From: JADJPO01 sp963828555
GTDB taxonomy: Bacteria; Actinomycetota; Actinomycetes; Actinomycetales; Kineosporiaceae
Direction of reading: 5' to 3'
Length of the DNA: 64,000 nt
Assembly (NCBI GenBank): GCA_963828555.1
Contig: CAWHEL010000001.1
Span: 62,001 to 126,000, forward strand
The notes under the pieces are model-generated. The model was not told where the DNA came from. It saw nothing but the letters and a program-made list of their open reading frames with translations, and made no database searches. The position numbers were made by a program, and so were the translations under genes. This document shows, one piece after another, positions 48,462 through 56,768 of the stretch (position 1 is its first letter; each line of letters opens with the position of its first letter).

Positions 48462-48480
48462 AAGGGTCAGTATCCGCCAA

Positions 48481-48501
48481 ACGTCCGCGTATCGCGGACG
48501 T
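48481..48501. promoter_or_regulatory. ACGTCCGCG/CGCGGACGT dyad between LysR and exporter genes
   Basis: Perfect 9-bp arms (48481-48489 and 48493-48501) with a TAT spacer, 20 bp before the LysR start codon and 55 bp before the exporter start. A likely operator for the LysR protein. Confidence 0.65.
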
Positions 48502-48556
48502 ATCTTCCTCAACCGCGCGCTGGACGTGAACGGTTGCCACCTGAGGTGATGGTCGC

Positions 48557-49459
48557 ATGACCACCCTCGGCCGGCCCTCCCCACTCGCCGTCGTCGCGGT
48601 GCTGACCGCGATGGCCGCCGTGCAGATCGGGGCTGCGGTTTCCGTTCCCCTGTTCGACACGTTCGGCGTCGCCGGCACGACGTGGCTACGGCTGACCGTG
48701 GCGGCGCTGGTCCTCCTCGCGGTGGCCCGCCCGCGGGGCATGCACCGCCGCGACGTCGCCGCGGCCGCCGGGCTCGGCGTCGTGATGGCCGCCAACGCGG
48801 TCCTCTTCTCGGCGGCCACAGACCGCATCCCGCTCGGAACCGTCGTGGCGGTCGAGTTCTGCGGACCGCTCGGGGTGGCCGCGTGGGGCGCTCGCGGCGG
48901 CGGCGCGCGGCGGGCGCTCTGGCCGGCGCTGGCCCTGGCCGGCGTCCTGCTCATCACCCGGCCGTGGGGAATCGACGGCACGCAGGCCCGGTCGGTGTGG
49001 CTCGGGCTCGGGGCTGCCGCCCTGGCTGCCGCCGGGTGGGCCGGCTACATCGTGCTGACGGCGCACGTCGGCCGGAGCACTCAGGGCCTGGGCGGGCTGG
49101 CCGTCGCGGTGGCGGCGTCCGCTGTCGCGCTCACCCCGCTCGGCGCGCTCGAGGCCTGGGACGGCCTCCAGGGTGAGGACGGCGCCAGGAGGGCTTTGGC
49201 CAGCGTCGTCCTGGCCGCCCTGCTTGTGCCGCTGTCCGCCTACGCGCTGGAGATGACGGCGCTGCGCCACCTCGACCAGGGGGTCTTCGGCGTGTGGATG
49301 GCGCTCGAGCCGGCGATCGGCACCGTGGCGGGACTGGCCCTGCTCGGCCAGCACGTCGCGCCGGCCCAGCTTCCCGGCGTCCTCCTCGTGGTCGCGGCAG
49401 GAGTGGGAGCCGCTCGCGCCGCCGTCGAGGGCACGTATCGTGCTGTAGACCAGCGCTAG
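48557..49459 (+). CDS. EamA/RhtA-type drug/metabolite exporter
   Basis: A 300-residue protein with ten membrane segments in two EamA repeats, close to the RhtA threonine/homoserine exporter group (FSAATDRIPLGTVVAVEFCGPL is typical, as is LRHLDQGVFGVWMALEPAIG in parts). Homoserine or threonine efflux is plausible because metA, which consumes homoserine, starts 10 nt after its stop with the AGGAG overlapping the stop codon. Confidence 0.85.
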   Translation: MTTLGRPSPLAVVAVLTAMAAVQIGAAVSVPLFDTFGVAGTTWLRLTVAALVLLAVARPRGMHRRDVAAAAGLGVVMAANAVLFSAATDRIPLGTVVAVEFCGPLGVAAWGARGGGARRALWPALALAGVLLITRPWGIDGTQARSVWLGLGAAALAAAGWAGYIVLTAHVGRSTQGLGGLAVAVAASAVALTPLGALEAWDGLQGEDGARRALASVVLAALLVPLSAYALEMTALRHLDQGVFGVWMALEPAIGTVAGLALLGQHVAPAQLPGVLLVVAAGVGAARAAVEGTYRAVDQR

Positions 49460-49468
49460 GAGCCGCCC

Positions 49469-50413
49469 GTGCCCGTCAACATCCCCCGCGCCCTGCCCGC
49501 CCGCAGGACGCTGGAGTCCGAGAACGTGTTCGTGATGTCCGAGGGCCGCGCCGGCCACCAGGACATCCGGCCGCTGCACATCGCCATCGTGAACCTGATG
49601 CCGACCAAGGTGGACACCGAGACGCAGCTGCTGCGGCTGCTCGGCAACACCCCGTTGCAGGTGCAGATCACGTTGCTGCACATGGACTCCCACGAGTCCC
49701 GCAACACCTCCGGCGAGCACCTGGACGCCTTCTACGCGACCTTCGACGAGGTGCGCCACCGCAAGTTCGACGGCCTGGTGATCACCGGCGCGCCGATCGA
49801 GCTGCTCGAGTTCGAGGAGGTCGACTACTGGCCCGAGCTGTGCGAGGTGATGGACTGGAGCGTGGACAACGTCTTCTCCACCCTGCACGTGTGCTGGGGC
49901 GCCCAGGCCGGCATGTACCGGCACTACGGCGTGAACAAGCACTTGCTGCCGGCCAAGATGTTCGGCGTCTTCCAGCACGAGGTGCTCGACGCGCGCTCAC
50001 GGATCCTGAGCGGCTTCGACGAGGTGTTCCCCGCCCCGCACTCCCGGCACACCGACGTGCGAGCCGAGGACATCGAGGCGGCGGACGGGCTGGAGCTGCT
50101 GGCGGTGTCGCCGGAGGCCGGGGTCTACCTGGCGGCCAGCACCGACGGCCGGCAGCTGTTCGTCACCGGGCACCCCGAGTACGAGCGGTACACCCTGGCC
50201 GGCGAGTACGAGCGGGACGTCGCCAAGGGGCTGCCGATCGAGGTGCCGAACAACTACTACCCGGACGACGACCCCACCCGCCCGCCGATGGTCACCTGGC
50301 GCTCGCACGCCTTCCTGCTCTACGCCAACTGGCTCAACTACTGCGTCTACCAGCGCACCCCGTTCGATCTGCAGATCATCCCCAAGGAGCTCCCGGTCCT
50401 CGAGGAGGACTGA
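49469..50413 (+). CDS. metA: Homoserine O-acyltransferase MetA, predicted acetyl-CoA type
   Basis: A 314-residue enzyme of the MetA family that activates homoserine for methionine synthesis. The nucleophile is Cys142 (HVCWGAQA), the His/Glu pair lies in TGHPEYER, and APHSR is conserved. Residue 111 is Glu (TGAPIELLEF); in Bacillus cereus MetA Glu111 gives acetyl-CoA specificity, while E. coli has Gly for succinyl-CoA. Actinobacteria mostly use the unrelated MetX, so MetA is somewhat unusual. The start is GTG at 49469 with AGGAG overlapping the exporter stop. Confidence 0.93.
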   Translation: MPVNIPRALPARRTLESENVFVMSEGRAGHQDIRPLHIAIVNLMPTKVDTETQLLRLLGNTPLQVQITLLHMDSHESRNTSGEHLDAFYATFDEVRHRKFDGLVITGAPIELLEFEEVDYWPELCEVMDWSVDNVFSTLHVCWGAQAGMYRHYGVNKHLLPAKMFGVFQHEVLDARSRILSGFDEVFPAPHSRHTDVRAEDIEAADGLELLAVSPEAGVYLAASTDGRQLFVTGHPEYERYTLAGEYERDVAKGLPIEVPNNYYPDDDPTRPPMVTWRSHAFLLYANWLNYCVYQRTPFDLQIIPKELPVLEED

Positions 50414-50417
50414 ACCC

Positions 50418-50894
50418 TCAGGATTCCTCGGAGGATTCTGTGCGGTCGTGCGGGAGCAGCTCGAACTCCATCGCGTGGGTGTCGTCGGCCGCTGTCGCGG
50501 CAGGAGCGCTCGGGCTGGGGTGTCGCAGGCGCGGGGCGGCGAGAACCACCCCGGCACCGGTCAGCGCTCCGACGAATGCGGTGAGCAGGAGTGCAAGTCC
50601 GCCGCTCCCGGCGCCGCCGACCGGTTTGCGGGTCTCGTTGGCCACGATCCGTAGCAGCCAGGGCCGGAACGGAGCCCCGTCGCGGAACCCGCCGAGTGCC
50701 GCATACGCCTTGACGAACGCCTCTTGGACCACGTCCTCGGCGTCGGCCCCGGCACCGAGCAGGGCCGCCGTGCGCACCGCGATCGGGGCATGCCGGTGCA
50801 CCAGCTCCGCGTACGCCTCACGATCTCCCGCACGCACCCGGGCCAGCACCTGGTCCTCGCTCAGCGCCTGGCGGATCAACGGCTCCTTCCTCAC
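50418..50894 (-). CDS. ECF sigma region 2 fused to a membrane tail (deletion remnant)
   Basis: A 158-residue chain. The first 85 residues are a normal ECF sigma region 2 (LARVRAGDREAYAELVHRH, GADAEDVVQEAFVKAYAALGGF, FRPWLLRIVANETRK). Instead of region 4 it continues into GGAGSGGLALLLTAFVGALTGAGVVLAAP, a membrane segment, and an acidic tail, as at the end of a membrane anti-sigma protein. An in-frame deletion joining a sigma gene to its downstream neighbour explains this best. The start is uncertain: GTG 50894 or TTG 50879 behind AAGGAG. Confidence 0.65.
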   Translation of the reverse strand: MRKEPLIRQALSEDQVLARVRAGDREAYAELVHRHAPIAVRTAALLGAGADAEDVVQEAFVKAYAALGGFRDGAPFRPWLLRIVANETRKPVGGAGSGGLALLLTAFVGALTGAGVVLAAPRLRHPSPSAPAATAADDTHAMEFELLPHDRTESSEES

Positions 50895-51066
50895 GACGCA
50901 GAATCCTCGGCGGCACCCTCCCGGTGGTGTACACCGGCCGCAGGCCCAGGGTTCCGCCGTCGCGGGTGGCCGCAACCGGCCGCACCCGCGCGAGGGCCTT
51001 CGCCCCTTGAGCTGGACGTTCCCCGACGCGAGGCTGAACGTACAGGTCACGCATGAAGGAGCCCCG

Positions 51067-51570
51067 ATGAGCACCAGCGGAACACCTGACAGCACCGAGG
51101 CCAAGGTCCGCACGCTGCGACCGCACAAGCCCGTCGGCCGGGTCATCGTCGGCGTGGACGGCTCTGCCTCGTCGGTCGATGCCCTGCAGTGGGCGGCCGA
51201 GGAGGCCGAACTGCGCGGTGCGGAGCTGCACACGGTCATCGCCTGGTCGGTGCAGGGCGGCTTCGGCGACGTGTGGATGGTCTCGCCGGACGTCGACTAC
51301 ACCGGCGACGCGCACAAGGCGATGGAGGCCACCATCGAGAGCGCCTTCGGCGGCGACTCGACCGTCGTGCACCGGCACGTCATCGAGGGCCACCCGGCGA
51401 CGGCGCTGCTCCGGCTGGCCGAACCCGAGGATCTGATCGTGCTCGGCTCGCACGGCCACGGGGGGTTCGTCGGCGCCCTGATCGGCTCGGTCAGCCAGCG
51501 CGTGGCCAGCCACGCCGAGTGCCCCGTCGTCATCGTCCGCCGTCCCAAGTCCCCGGCCATGCACGCCTAA
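51067..51570 (+). CDS. Universal stress protein, UspA family
   Basis: A 167-residue single-domain USP. VIVGVDGSASSVDALQWAAEEA is at the N-terminus (in parts: VGVDGSASS), and the ATP-binding motif G-x2-G-x9-G(S/T) appears as GSHGHGGFVGALIGSVSQRV, so it is expected to bind ATP. ATG at 51067 follows AAGGAG by 5 nt. Such proteins respond to starvation, hypoxia or stress in actinobacteria. An inverted repeat begins 10 nt past its stop. Confidence 0.93.
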   Translation: MSTSGTPDSTEAKVRTLRPHKPVGRVIVGVDGSASSVDALQWAAEEAELRGAELHTVIAWSVQGGFGDVWMVSPDVDYTGDAHKAMEATIESAFGGDSTVVHRHVIEGHPATALLRLAEPEDLIVLGSHGHGGFVGALIGSVSQRVASHAECPVVIVRRPKSPAMHA

Positions 51571-51580
51571 CCCCCGCTCA

Positions 51581-51662
51581 AACCTGCTCATGCTCCGCGG
51601 GTGTACAAGTTTTGCCTGCCGAACGGGCCAGAACGTGTACACCCGCGGAGCATGAGCAGGTT
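51581..51662. repeat. Dispersed long inverted repeat, copy 2
   Basis: A perfect 26-bp inverted repeat (51581-51606, 51637-51662) around a 30-nt loop, sharing the core GCTCATGCTCCGCGGG with copies 1 and 3. It exactly fills the gap between the convergent stop codons of the stress-protein gene (10 nt away) and the glycoside hydrolase gene (10 nt away), the position of a bidirectional transcription end. Confidence 0.94.
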
Positions 51663-51672
51663 CTCCGGGTGT

Positions 51673-52623
51673 TCAGCGGGGGACGAGGCGGGCGCCGTCG
51701 CGGCGGACCGGCACGGGGTCGATGATGTCGAACGCGTGGATGCCCTGCGGCTCGGTGTTGCGGAAGCCGACCAGCGCCCACTGACCGGAGCGGTCCTGGA
51801 CCAACGGCGCGGCGAACAGGTAGGGCTCGGCTGTGAACGGTTCGGCAGTGGTGATGTCCCAGGGGCCGAGCATCGTGTCGCCGGCCACCGACCAGGTGCA
51901 GTACTCACCCGACTGCGCGATCCGTTCCGGCATCATCTCCTGCGGGTGACAGGTGAAGACCAGCAGCGGGGCGCCGTCCACCATTCGGATCTGGGCCACC
52001 TCGAGCTGACCGAAACCGGCGCCCGGCGCGCACACCGGCGGGCCGAGCTCCCAACTGCGCATGTCGGCACTGCGGGCATGGGCCAGCACGCCGTCGTCGT
52101 TGGGCGCCGCCCCCGCGGCGCGGGCCGTGATCAGCATGTGCCAGCCGTCGCCGTCCGGATCACGGAAGACCAGCGGATCGCGCCAGGTCTCGCTCGGCCC
52201 GGGCCCGCCGTCCAGCGTCTTGTACCAGCGCGGGTCGGGGCTCACGATCGGCTCGGTGCCCACCCGGCGCCAGGTCGTCAGGTCGTCCGACTCGGCCAGG
52301 CCGATCCGTTGGTCCATCACGCCTCGGCCGCCGGAATTGACTGCGGTGTAGTACATCCGCCACACGCCGTCCTCGCCGCGGGCCACCGATCCGGTCCACA
52401 GGGCGAGGTCGTCCCAGCTGCCGGTGACACCGGGGCGCAGGGCATCGGGCAGCACGGTCCACTCGGTCAGGTCAGGCGAGGTGGCGTGGCCGATCACCGC
52501 GGCGGTGTGCCGCTTGCCCGGGTCACCCAGCGACCGCGGGGCATGCAGGTAGAACAGGTGGTAGAGGTCGCCGTCGTCCGCGACCCAGCTGTCCCAGATC
52601 CACTGGTCGGTGTCGATGAGCAC
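51673..52623 (-). CDS. Glycoside hydrolase, GH32/GH43-like five-blade propeller
   Basis: A 316-residue protein without signal peptide. The N-terminal blade WIWDSWVADDGDLYHLFYLHAP holds the candidate nucleophile/base Asp, ETWRDPLVF matches the RDP motif of the GH32/GH68 clan, and GQLEVAQ may hold the acid Glu. Repeated Y/W-rich strands fit a five-bladed beta-propeller. An intracellular sucrose- or fructan-type hydrolase is plausible; the substrate is not certain. The start is GTG at 52623. It lies between two copies of the inverted repeat. Confidence 0.78.
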   Translation of the reverse strand: MLIDTDQWIWDSWVADDGDLYHLFYLHAPRSLGDPGKRHTAAVIGHATSPDLTEWTVLPDALRPGVTGSWDDLALWTGSVARGEDGVWRMYYTAVNSGGRGVMDQRIGLAESDDLTTWRRVGTEPIVSPDPRWYKTLDGGPGPSETWRDPLVFRDPDGDGWHMLITARAAGAAPNDDGVLAHARSADMRSWELGPPVCAPGAGFGQLEVAQIRMVDGAPLLVFTCHPQEMMPERIAQSGEYCTWSVAGDTMLGPWDITTAEPFTAEPYLFAAPLVQDRSGQWALVGFRNTEPQGIHAFDIIDPVPVRRDGARLVPR

Positions 52624-52645
52624 CGAGCGAACCTACCGCTCCACA

Positions 52646-52723
52646 CCTGCTCATGCTCCGCGGGGGTACACGTTTGGGCCTCCGGAGAGCGCAGAACGTG
52701 TACCCCTGCTGAGCATGAGCGGG
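52646..52723. repeat. Dispersed long inverted repeat, copy 3 (degenerate)
   Basis: Arms 52646-52674 and 52695-52723 pair over 29 nt with three mismatches; the loop is 20 nt. It shares the GCTCATGCTCCGCGGG core on the left arm; the right arm has two changes in the GCGG part. It begins 6 nt past the stop of the VWA gene at 52730 and 22 nt before the start of the glycoside hydrolase gene. Confidence 0.9.
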
Positions 52724-52729
52724 TTGTGG

Positions 52730-53803
52730 CTAGGTGGGGAAGGGGGTCCAGCGGGCGGCAGCGGCGATCGAGAGCAGGATCAGGAGCGCGGCAAGGCCGG
52801 CCAGGGCGGCGCTGAGCTCGACGTCGCGCTGCTGCACCTCCACCTGGCGCGGCAGGTCCGCCAGCACAGCCTGCAGCTGGTCGGCGTCGCTGGCCGAGAA
52901 GTAGGTGCCCCCGGTGGCGGCCGCCACCTGCTGCAGAGCAGCCTCGTCGGCGACCAGGAAGTTGCGCCGGCCCTGCCCGCCGCCCACCCCCGGCCCGAAG
53001 TTGTCGAACCTGGTGCCGCCCAACTGTTCCGCCGTGCACACCATGGTGGTGGGGTTGGTGGTGCCGAACCCGATCGGATACACCCGGACCCCGCGCGCGG
53101 CCGCCACCTGCGCGGCCTCGGCCGGGGTGATCCCACGGGTGTTGGCTCCGTCGGTGAGCAGCACGACGATCTCAGGGGCGAAGCCCGCCGCACCCGGTCC
53201 GGGCGCCGGCCCGCTGGGCGACTCGGACGCGGAGGGGGAGTCCGCCGGCGCGACGTCCGGGTTGATCTGGGCGATGGCGTCGATCGACTTCAGGATCGCC
53301 GCGCCGATCGTGGTGCCGCGCCCGGTGGTCAGCGAGTCGATGGCGGTCAGCAGGTCCTTGCGCTCGGTGGTCGGGGGTACCGCCACCTGGGCGAACCCGG
53401 AGAACACCACCAGGCCGATCCGGGTGCTCCCGTCCTGCGCCTTCACGAACTCGCGGACGGCGGCCTGTGCGGCGGTCAGCCGGTTGGGGTCGACGTCGGT
53501 GGCGCACATCGAGCCCGACACGTCCAGCGCGACGATCACCGCCGCCCCGGCCACCGGCACGTCCAGCCGGGCCTGCGGGCGGGCGCCGGCCACCCCCAGC
53601 GACGCCAGCGCCCCGAGCACCAGCACGAACGGCAGATGACGCCGCCAGGCCGAGCGCCCCGGCGCCGCCGCCCGGATCAGCGCGATGCTGGAGTAGGCCA
53701 CCGCCGCCCGACGGCGCCGCCGCCGCTGCAGCCCCACGTACCCGGCGACGAGCACGGGCACGAGCAGCAGCGCCCACAGCGCCCAGGGCCACGCGAAGGA
53801 CAT
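52730..53803 (-). CDS. VWA-domain membrane protein, second of pair
   Basis: A 357-residue protein with N-terminal membrane segments (FAWPWALWALLLVPVLVAGYVGL), a von Willebrand A domain with a MIDAS motif (ALDVSGSMCATD) and a C-terminal membrane helix (ALAGLAALLILLSIAAAA). It resembles BatA/BatB of Bacteroides and the YfbK group. Its ATG directly follows the TAG of the preceding VWA gene (no gap). With MoxR and DUF58 it forms a conserved operon thought to assist assembly of protein complexes at the membrane or stress tolerance. Confidence 0.88.
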   Translation of the reverse strand: MSFAWPWALWALLLVPVLVAGYVGLQRRRRRRAAVAYSSIALIRAAAPGRSAWRRHLPFVLVLGALASLGVAGARPQARLDVPVAGAAVIVALDVSGSMCATDVDPNRLTAAQAAVREFVKAQDGSTRIGLVVFSGFAQVAVPPTTERKDLLTAIDSLTTGRGTTIGAAILKSIDAIAQINPDVAPADSPSASESPSGPAPGPGAAGFAPEIVVLLTDGANTRGITPAEAAQVAAARGVRVYPIGFGTTNPTTMVCTAEQLGGTRFDNFGPGVGGGQGRRNFLVADEAALQQVAAATGGTYFSASDADQLQAVLADLPRQVEVQQRDVELSAALAGLAALLILLSIAAAARWTPFPT

Positions 53804-54790
53804 CTAGATCACCCGCCCGAACCACAGGAACGACAGGCCCGCACCGAGCAGGAGCAGCAGCGCGGCCGCCGCGGCGAACAGCGCGGTGACCTCCATCTGC
53901 TTCGCCTCGACGGTCCAGGCGAGGTCGATCGAGGAGTAGACCGAGGTCAGGGCCTGTTCGTCCGCGGCGGCGAAGTAGGTGGCGTCGGTGACCGAGGCGA
54001 TCTCGCGCAGCAGCGGCTCGTCCAGCGCCGTGGCCACCTGGAAGCCATCGATCTCGAGCACCGTTCCGGCCGCGCTGCCGAGCCCGACCGGGTAGATCCG
54101 CACCCCCGCCGTCGAGGCCACGCGGGCCACCTCCAGCGGATCCGGCTCGGCCGTGTTCTCACCGTCCGAGAGCAAGATCACCGCCGCGGACCCGTGGTAG
54201 CCGAGGTCCTGACCCTGCGCCTCGACCCCGCCGCCCTCGGCGTCCAGCTGCACCGGCCGGCCGGTGATGGCACTCAGCGAGGTCTGGATACCGCGGCCGA
54301 GCGACGTGCCGCCCTGGGGCGCCAGGCGGTCGATGGCCGCCAGCACCCCGGCCCGCTCGGTGGTCGGCGCCTGGGTGATCAGGCCGCTCTCCCCGAACAC
54401 CACCACCCCCACCTTGATCGTGGCCGGCTGCCGCTCGACGAAGGTCCGGGCGGCCGCCTTGGCGGCCTCCATCCGGGTCGGCGACAGATCGGTCGCCGCC
54501 ATGCTGTTCGAGACGTCGAAGGCGAGGACGACGGTGCCCTCGCGGCGCGCCTCGACCACGGTCGCCTGGGGCCTGGCCAGGGCGGTGATGAGTAGCGCCA
54601 GGGCCAGCCCGAACAGCACCGGGGCCACGTGCCGACGGCGCCCGGAGGAGAGCGCCGGCGGAGCCACCAGGCCGAGGGCGGCCAGCGTCTCCCGGCGGTC
54701 CACGCGACGCCGGAGCAGCTGGCGATATCCCCGCAGCAGCAAGGGCATCACCGCGAGGCTGAGCAGCATCCAGGGCCAGGCGAAGGTCAT
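53804..54790 (-). CDS. VWA-domain membrane protein, first of pair
   Basis: A 328-residue paralogue of the next gene: membrane segments at both ends, the MIDAS motif FDVSNSMAATD, and the metal-site Asp in LLSDGENTAEPDP. Its start overlaps the stop of the DUF58 gene (ATGA at 54787-54790). The two VWA proteins are probably arranged as partners in one membrane complex energised by MoxR. Confidence 0.9.
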   Translation of the reverse strand: MTFAWPWMLLSLAVMPLLLRGYRQLLRRRVDRRETLAALGLVAPPALSSGRRRHVAPVLFGLALALLITALARPQATVVEARREGTVVLAFDVSNSMAATDLSPTRMEAAKAAARTFVERQPATIKVGVVVFGESGLITQAPTTERAGVLAAIDRLAPQGGTSLGRGIQTSLSAITGRPVQLDAEGGGVEAQGQDLGYHGSAAVILLSDGENTAEPDPLEVARVASTAGVRIYPVGLGSAAGTVLEIDGFQVATALDEPLLREIASVTDATYFAAADEQALTSVYSSIDLAWTVEAKQMEVTALFAAAAALLLLLGAGLSFLWFGRVI

Positions 54791-55683
54791 CGCCGCCTCC
54801 GCGCCCGCAGGGCGGAGATGCGGGCCAGCGCCCGGACCAGGTCCTCGTCAGTGCCCACGGTGAACAGGTCGGTGCCGGCGCTGCCGACGCTCGCTCGCAG
54901 GGCTGCCTGGCGCTCGTCCGCCGCGGCCCGCAATCGGGCCTGGAAGGCGGGGTCGTCGGTGTCGACGAAGATCTGCTCGCCGGTCTCGGCGTCCTCGACG
55001 TAGATCATGCCGACGGCCGGGAGCTCGAACTCGCGCGGGTCGACCACCTGCACCGCCACGACGTCGTGCCGCCGGGTCAGCTGGGCCAGCGGGCGCTCCC
55101 ACCCGGGCTCGGTGAGGAAGTCGGAGACGATCACGATCAGCGACCGGCGCCGGGCGATGCCGAGTGCGGCCCGCAGCGGCACCGCGAGATCCGTGGTCCC
55201 GCGACTCTCCTCGGCGGCCGGTGCCATCAGCCGTGACAGGATGCGCAGCACCTGGTTGCGGCCGTGGCCGGGTGGGATGGTCTCCTGCACGCCGGTGTCG
55301 AACAGCACCGCGCCGATCTGGTTACCGCCCCGGGCCAGCAACTGGGCGATCGTCGCCGCGACGTCGGTCAGCACCCGGTGCTTCTGCCGCTCGACCGGGC
55401 CGAACCCCATCGACGGCGAGCGGTCCAGCAGCAGCCACGCGGTAACCTCGCGGTCCTCCACGTACTCGCGCACGTGCGGGCTGTCCATCCGGGCGGTGAC
55501 GTTCCAGTCGATGTGGCGCAGGTCGTCGCCCGGGGTGTACTCGCGCAGGTCGGCGACATCGATCCCGGTGCCGCGGAAGAGGGTGCGGTAGTCGCCCTGC
55601 AGCCGGCCGTCGAGGCGGCGGATCACCCGCCACTCCAGCCGGCGCAGCACCCGTTCCGGGGTCAGCGCTGGGGTGCTGGCCAT
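54787..55683 (-). CDS. DUF58 domain protein
   Basis: A 298-residue soluble protein. The DUF58 core is clear: YTPGDDLRHIDWNVTARMDSPHVREY in the first 90 residues (in parts: GDDLRHIDWNVTAR), followed by a VWA-like fold (LLLDRSPSMGFG, IVSDFLTEPGWE). It always travels with MoxR and VWA genes; the function is unknown but coupled to them. The N-terminal 22 bp overlap the end of moxR. Confidence 0.9.
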   Translation of the reverse strand: MASTPALTPERVLRRLEWRVIRRLDGRLQGDYRTLFRGTGIDVADLREYTPGDDLRHIDWNVTARMDSPHVREYVEDREVTAWLLLDRSPSMGFGPVERQKHRVLTDVAATIAQLLARGGNQIGAVLFDTGVQETIPPGHGRNQVLRILSRLMAPAAEESRGTTDLAVPLRAALGIARRRSLIVIVSDFLTEPGWERPLAQLTRRHDVVAVQVVDPREFELPAVGMIYVEDAETGEQIFVDTDDPAFQARLRAAADERQAALRASVGSAGTDLFTVGTDEDLVRALARISALRARRRR

Positions 55684-56729
55684 GGCCGGTCACCGGTGGG
55701 CGCCCCACGCTCACGCAGCGGGATGTCGGGCAGCGGAACAGCATTGAGCACCGGGCCGAGCAGATCGTCGGGCGAGACGCCGTCCGCCAGCGCCTCGTAG
55801 GAGAGCACGATCCGGTGCCGCAGCACGTCGCGGGCCAGGGCGCGGGCGTCCCCGGGCAGGGCGTAGTCGCGCCCACGCAGGAACGCGAGCGCCTTCGCCC
55901 CGAGCACCAGGTTGATCGAGGCGCGCGGGCTGGCCCCGAAGGAGAGGTAGCGGGCCAGGTCGGGCAGGCCCACCCGTGCCGGTTCCCGGGTGGCCCCGGC
56001 CAGGCGGACGGCGTAGTGGATGATCCCCGGGTCGACGTAGACGGCGTCCGCCGCCCGCTGGTAGGCGAGCAGCTGCTCGGTGTCGATCACCTGGGTGGTG
56101 GCCTCCAGCGCCGCGGTCATGCGCTCGACGACGACGAACTCCTCCTCGGGCGTCGGGTAGCCGACCAGCACCTTGAGCATGAACCGGTCGACCTGCGCCT
56201 CGGGCAACGGGTAGGTGCCCTCGGACTCGATCGGGTTCTGGGTGGCCATGACCAGGAACGGGTTCGGGGCCGGGTAGGTCTCCCGCCCGATAGTGACCTG
56301 GCGCTCCTGCATCACCTCGAGCAGCGCGCTCTGCACCTTGGCCGGCGCGCGGTTGATCTCGTCGGCCAGCAGCAGGTTCGCGAAGACCGGGCCGAGCGAG
56401 ACCTGGAACTCGCCCTCGCGCTGGTTGTAGATCCGGGTGCCGATGACGTCGGCCGGGACCAGGTCGGGAGTGAACTGGATGCGCTGGAACTGCCCGCCGA
56501 GGGCCTGGGCCAGGGTCTTGATCGCCATCGTCTTGGCCAGCCCGGGCACACCCTCGACCAGCAGGTGGCCGCGGGCGAGCAGGGCGACGAACATCCGCTC
56601 CAGCAACTGGTCCTGGCCGACGATCGTCTTCTTGACCTGGTAGAGCGCGTGTTCGAGCGGGTGGTTGGTCCACTCGGCCGGCGGCGGGGCCGGGGCCGGG
56701 GCCGAGGGCTGCGGCGGCGGGGTGTCCAT
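55662..56729 (-). CDS. MoxR-family AAA+ ATPase
   Basis: A 355-residue ATPase with a proline-rich N-terminus, Walker A EGVPGLAKTM, Walker B LLADEINRAP, sensor VMATQNPIESEGTYPLPEAQ-type region (in parts: ATQNPIESEG) and arginine-finger candidates near LDRF-like VDRFMLKV. MoxR proteins act as chaperones for metal-centre insertion or complex assembly with VWA partners. ATG at 56729 follows AGGAGA. It begins the four-gene operon MoxR, DUF58, VWA, VWA. Confidence 0.93.
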   Translation of the reverse strand: MDTPPPQPSAPAPAPPPAEWTNHPLEHALYQVKKTIVGQDQLLERMFVALLARGHLLVEGVPGLAKTMAIKTLAQALGGQFQRIQFTPDLVPADVIGTRIYNQREGEFQVSLGPVFANLLLADEINRAPAKVQSALLEVMQERQVTIGRETYPAPNPFLVMATQNPIESEGTYPLPEAQVDRFMLKVLVGYPTPEEEFVVVERMTAALEATTQVIDTEQLLAYQRAADAVYVDPGIIHYAVRLAGATREPARVGLPDLARYLSFGASPRASINLVLGAKALAFLRGRDYALPGDARALARDVLRHRIVLSYEALADGVSPDDLLGPVLNAVPLPDIPLRERGAPTGDRPWPAPQR

Positions 56730-56768
56730 GGCTCTCCTGGTCCGATCTGCGTCCGGGGCGACGGGGGA

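Noticed and set aside
49440..49468. SAM or other riboswitch before metA
   Set aside because: metA starts 10 nt after the exporter stop, leaving no room for a leader structure.
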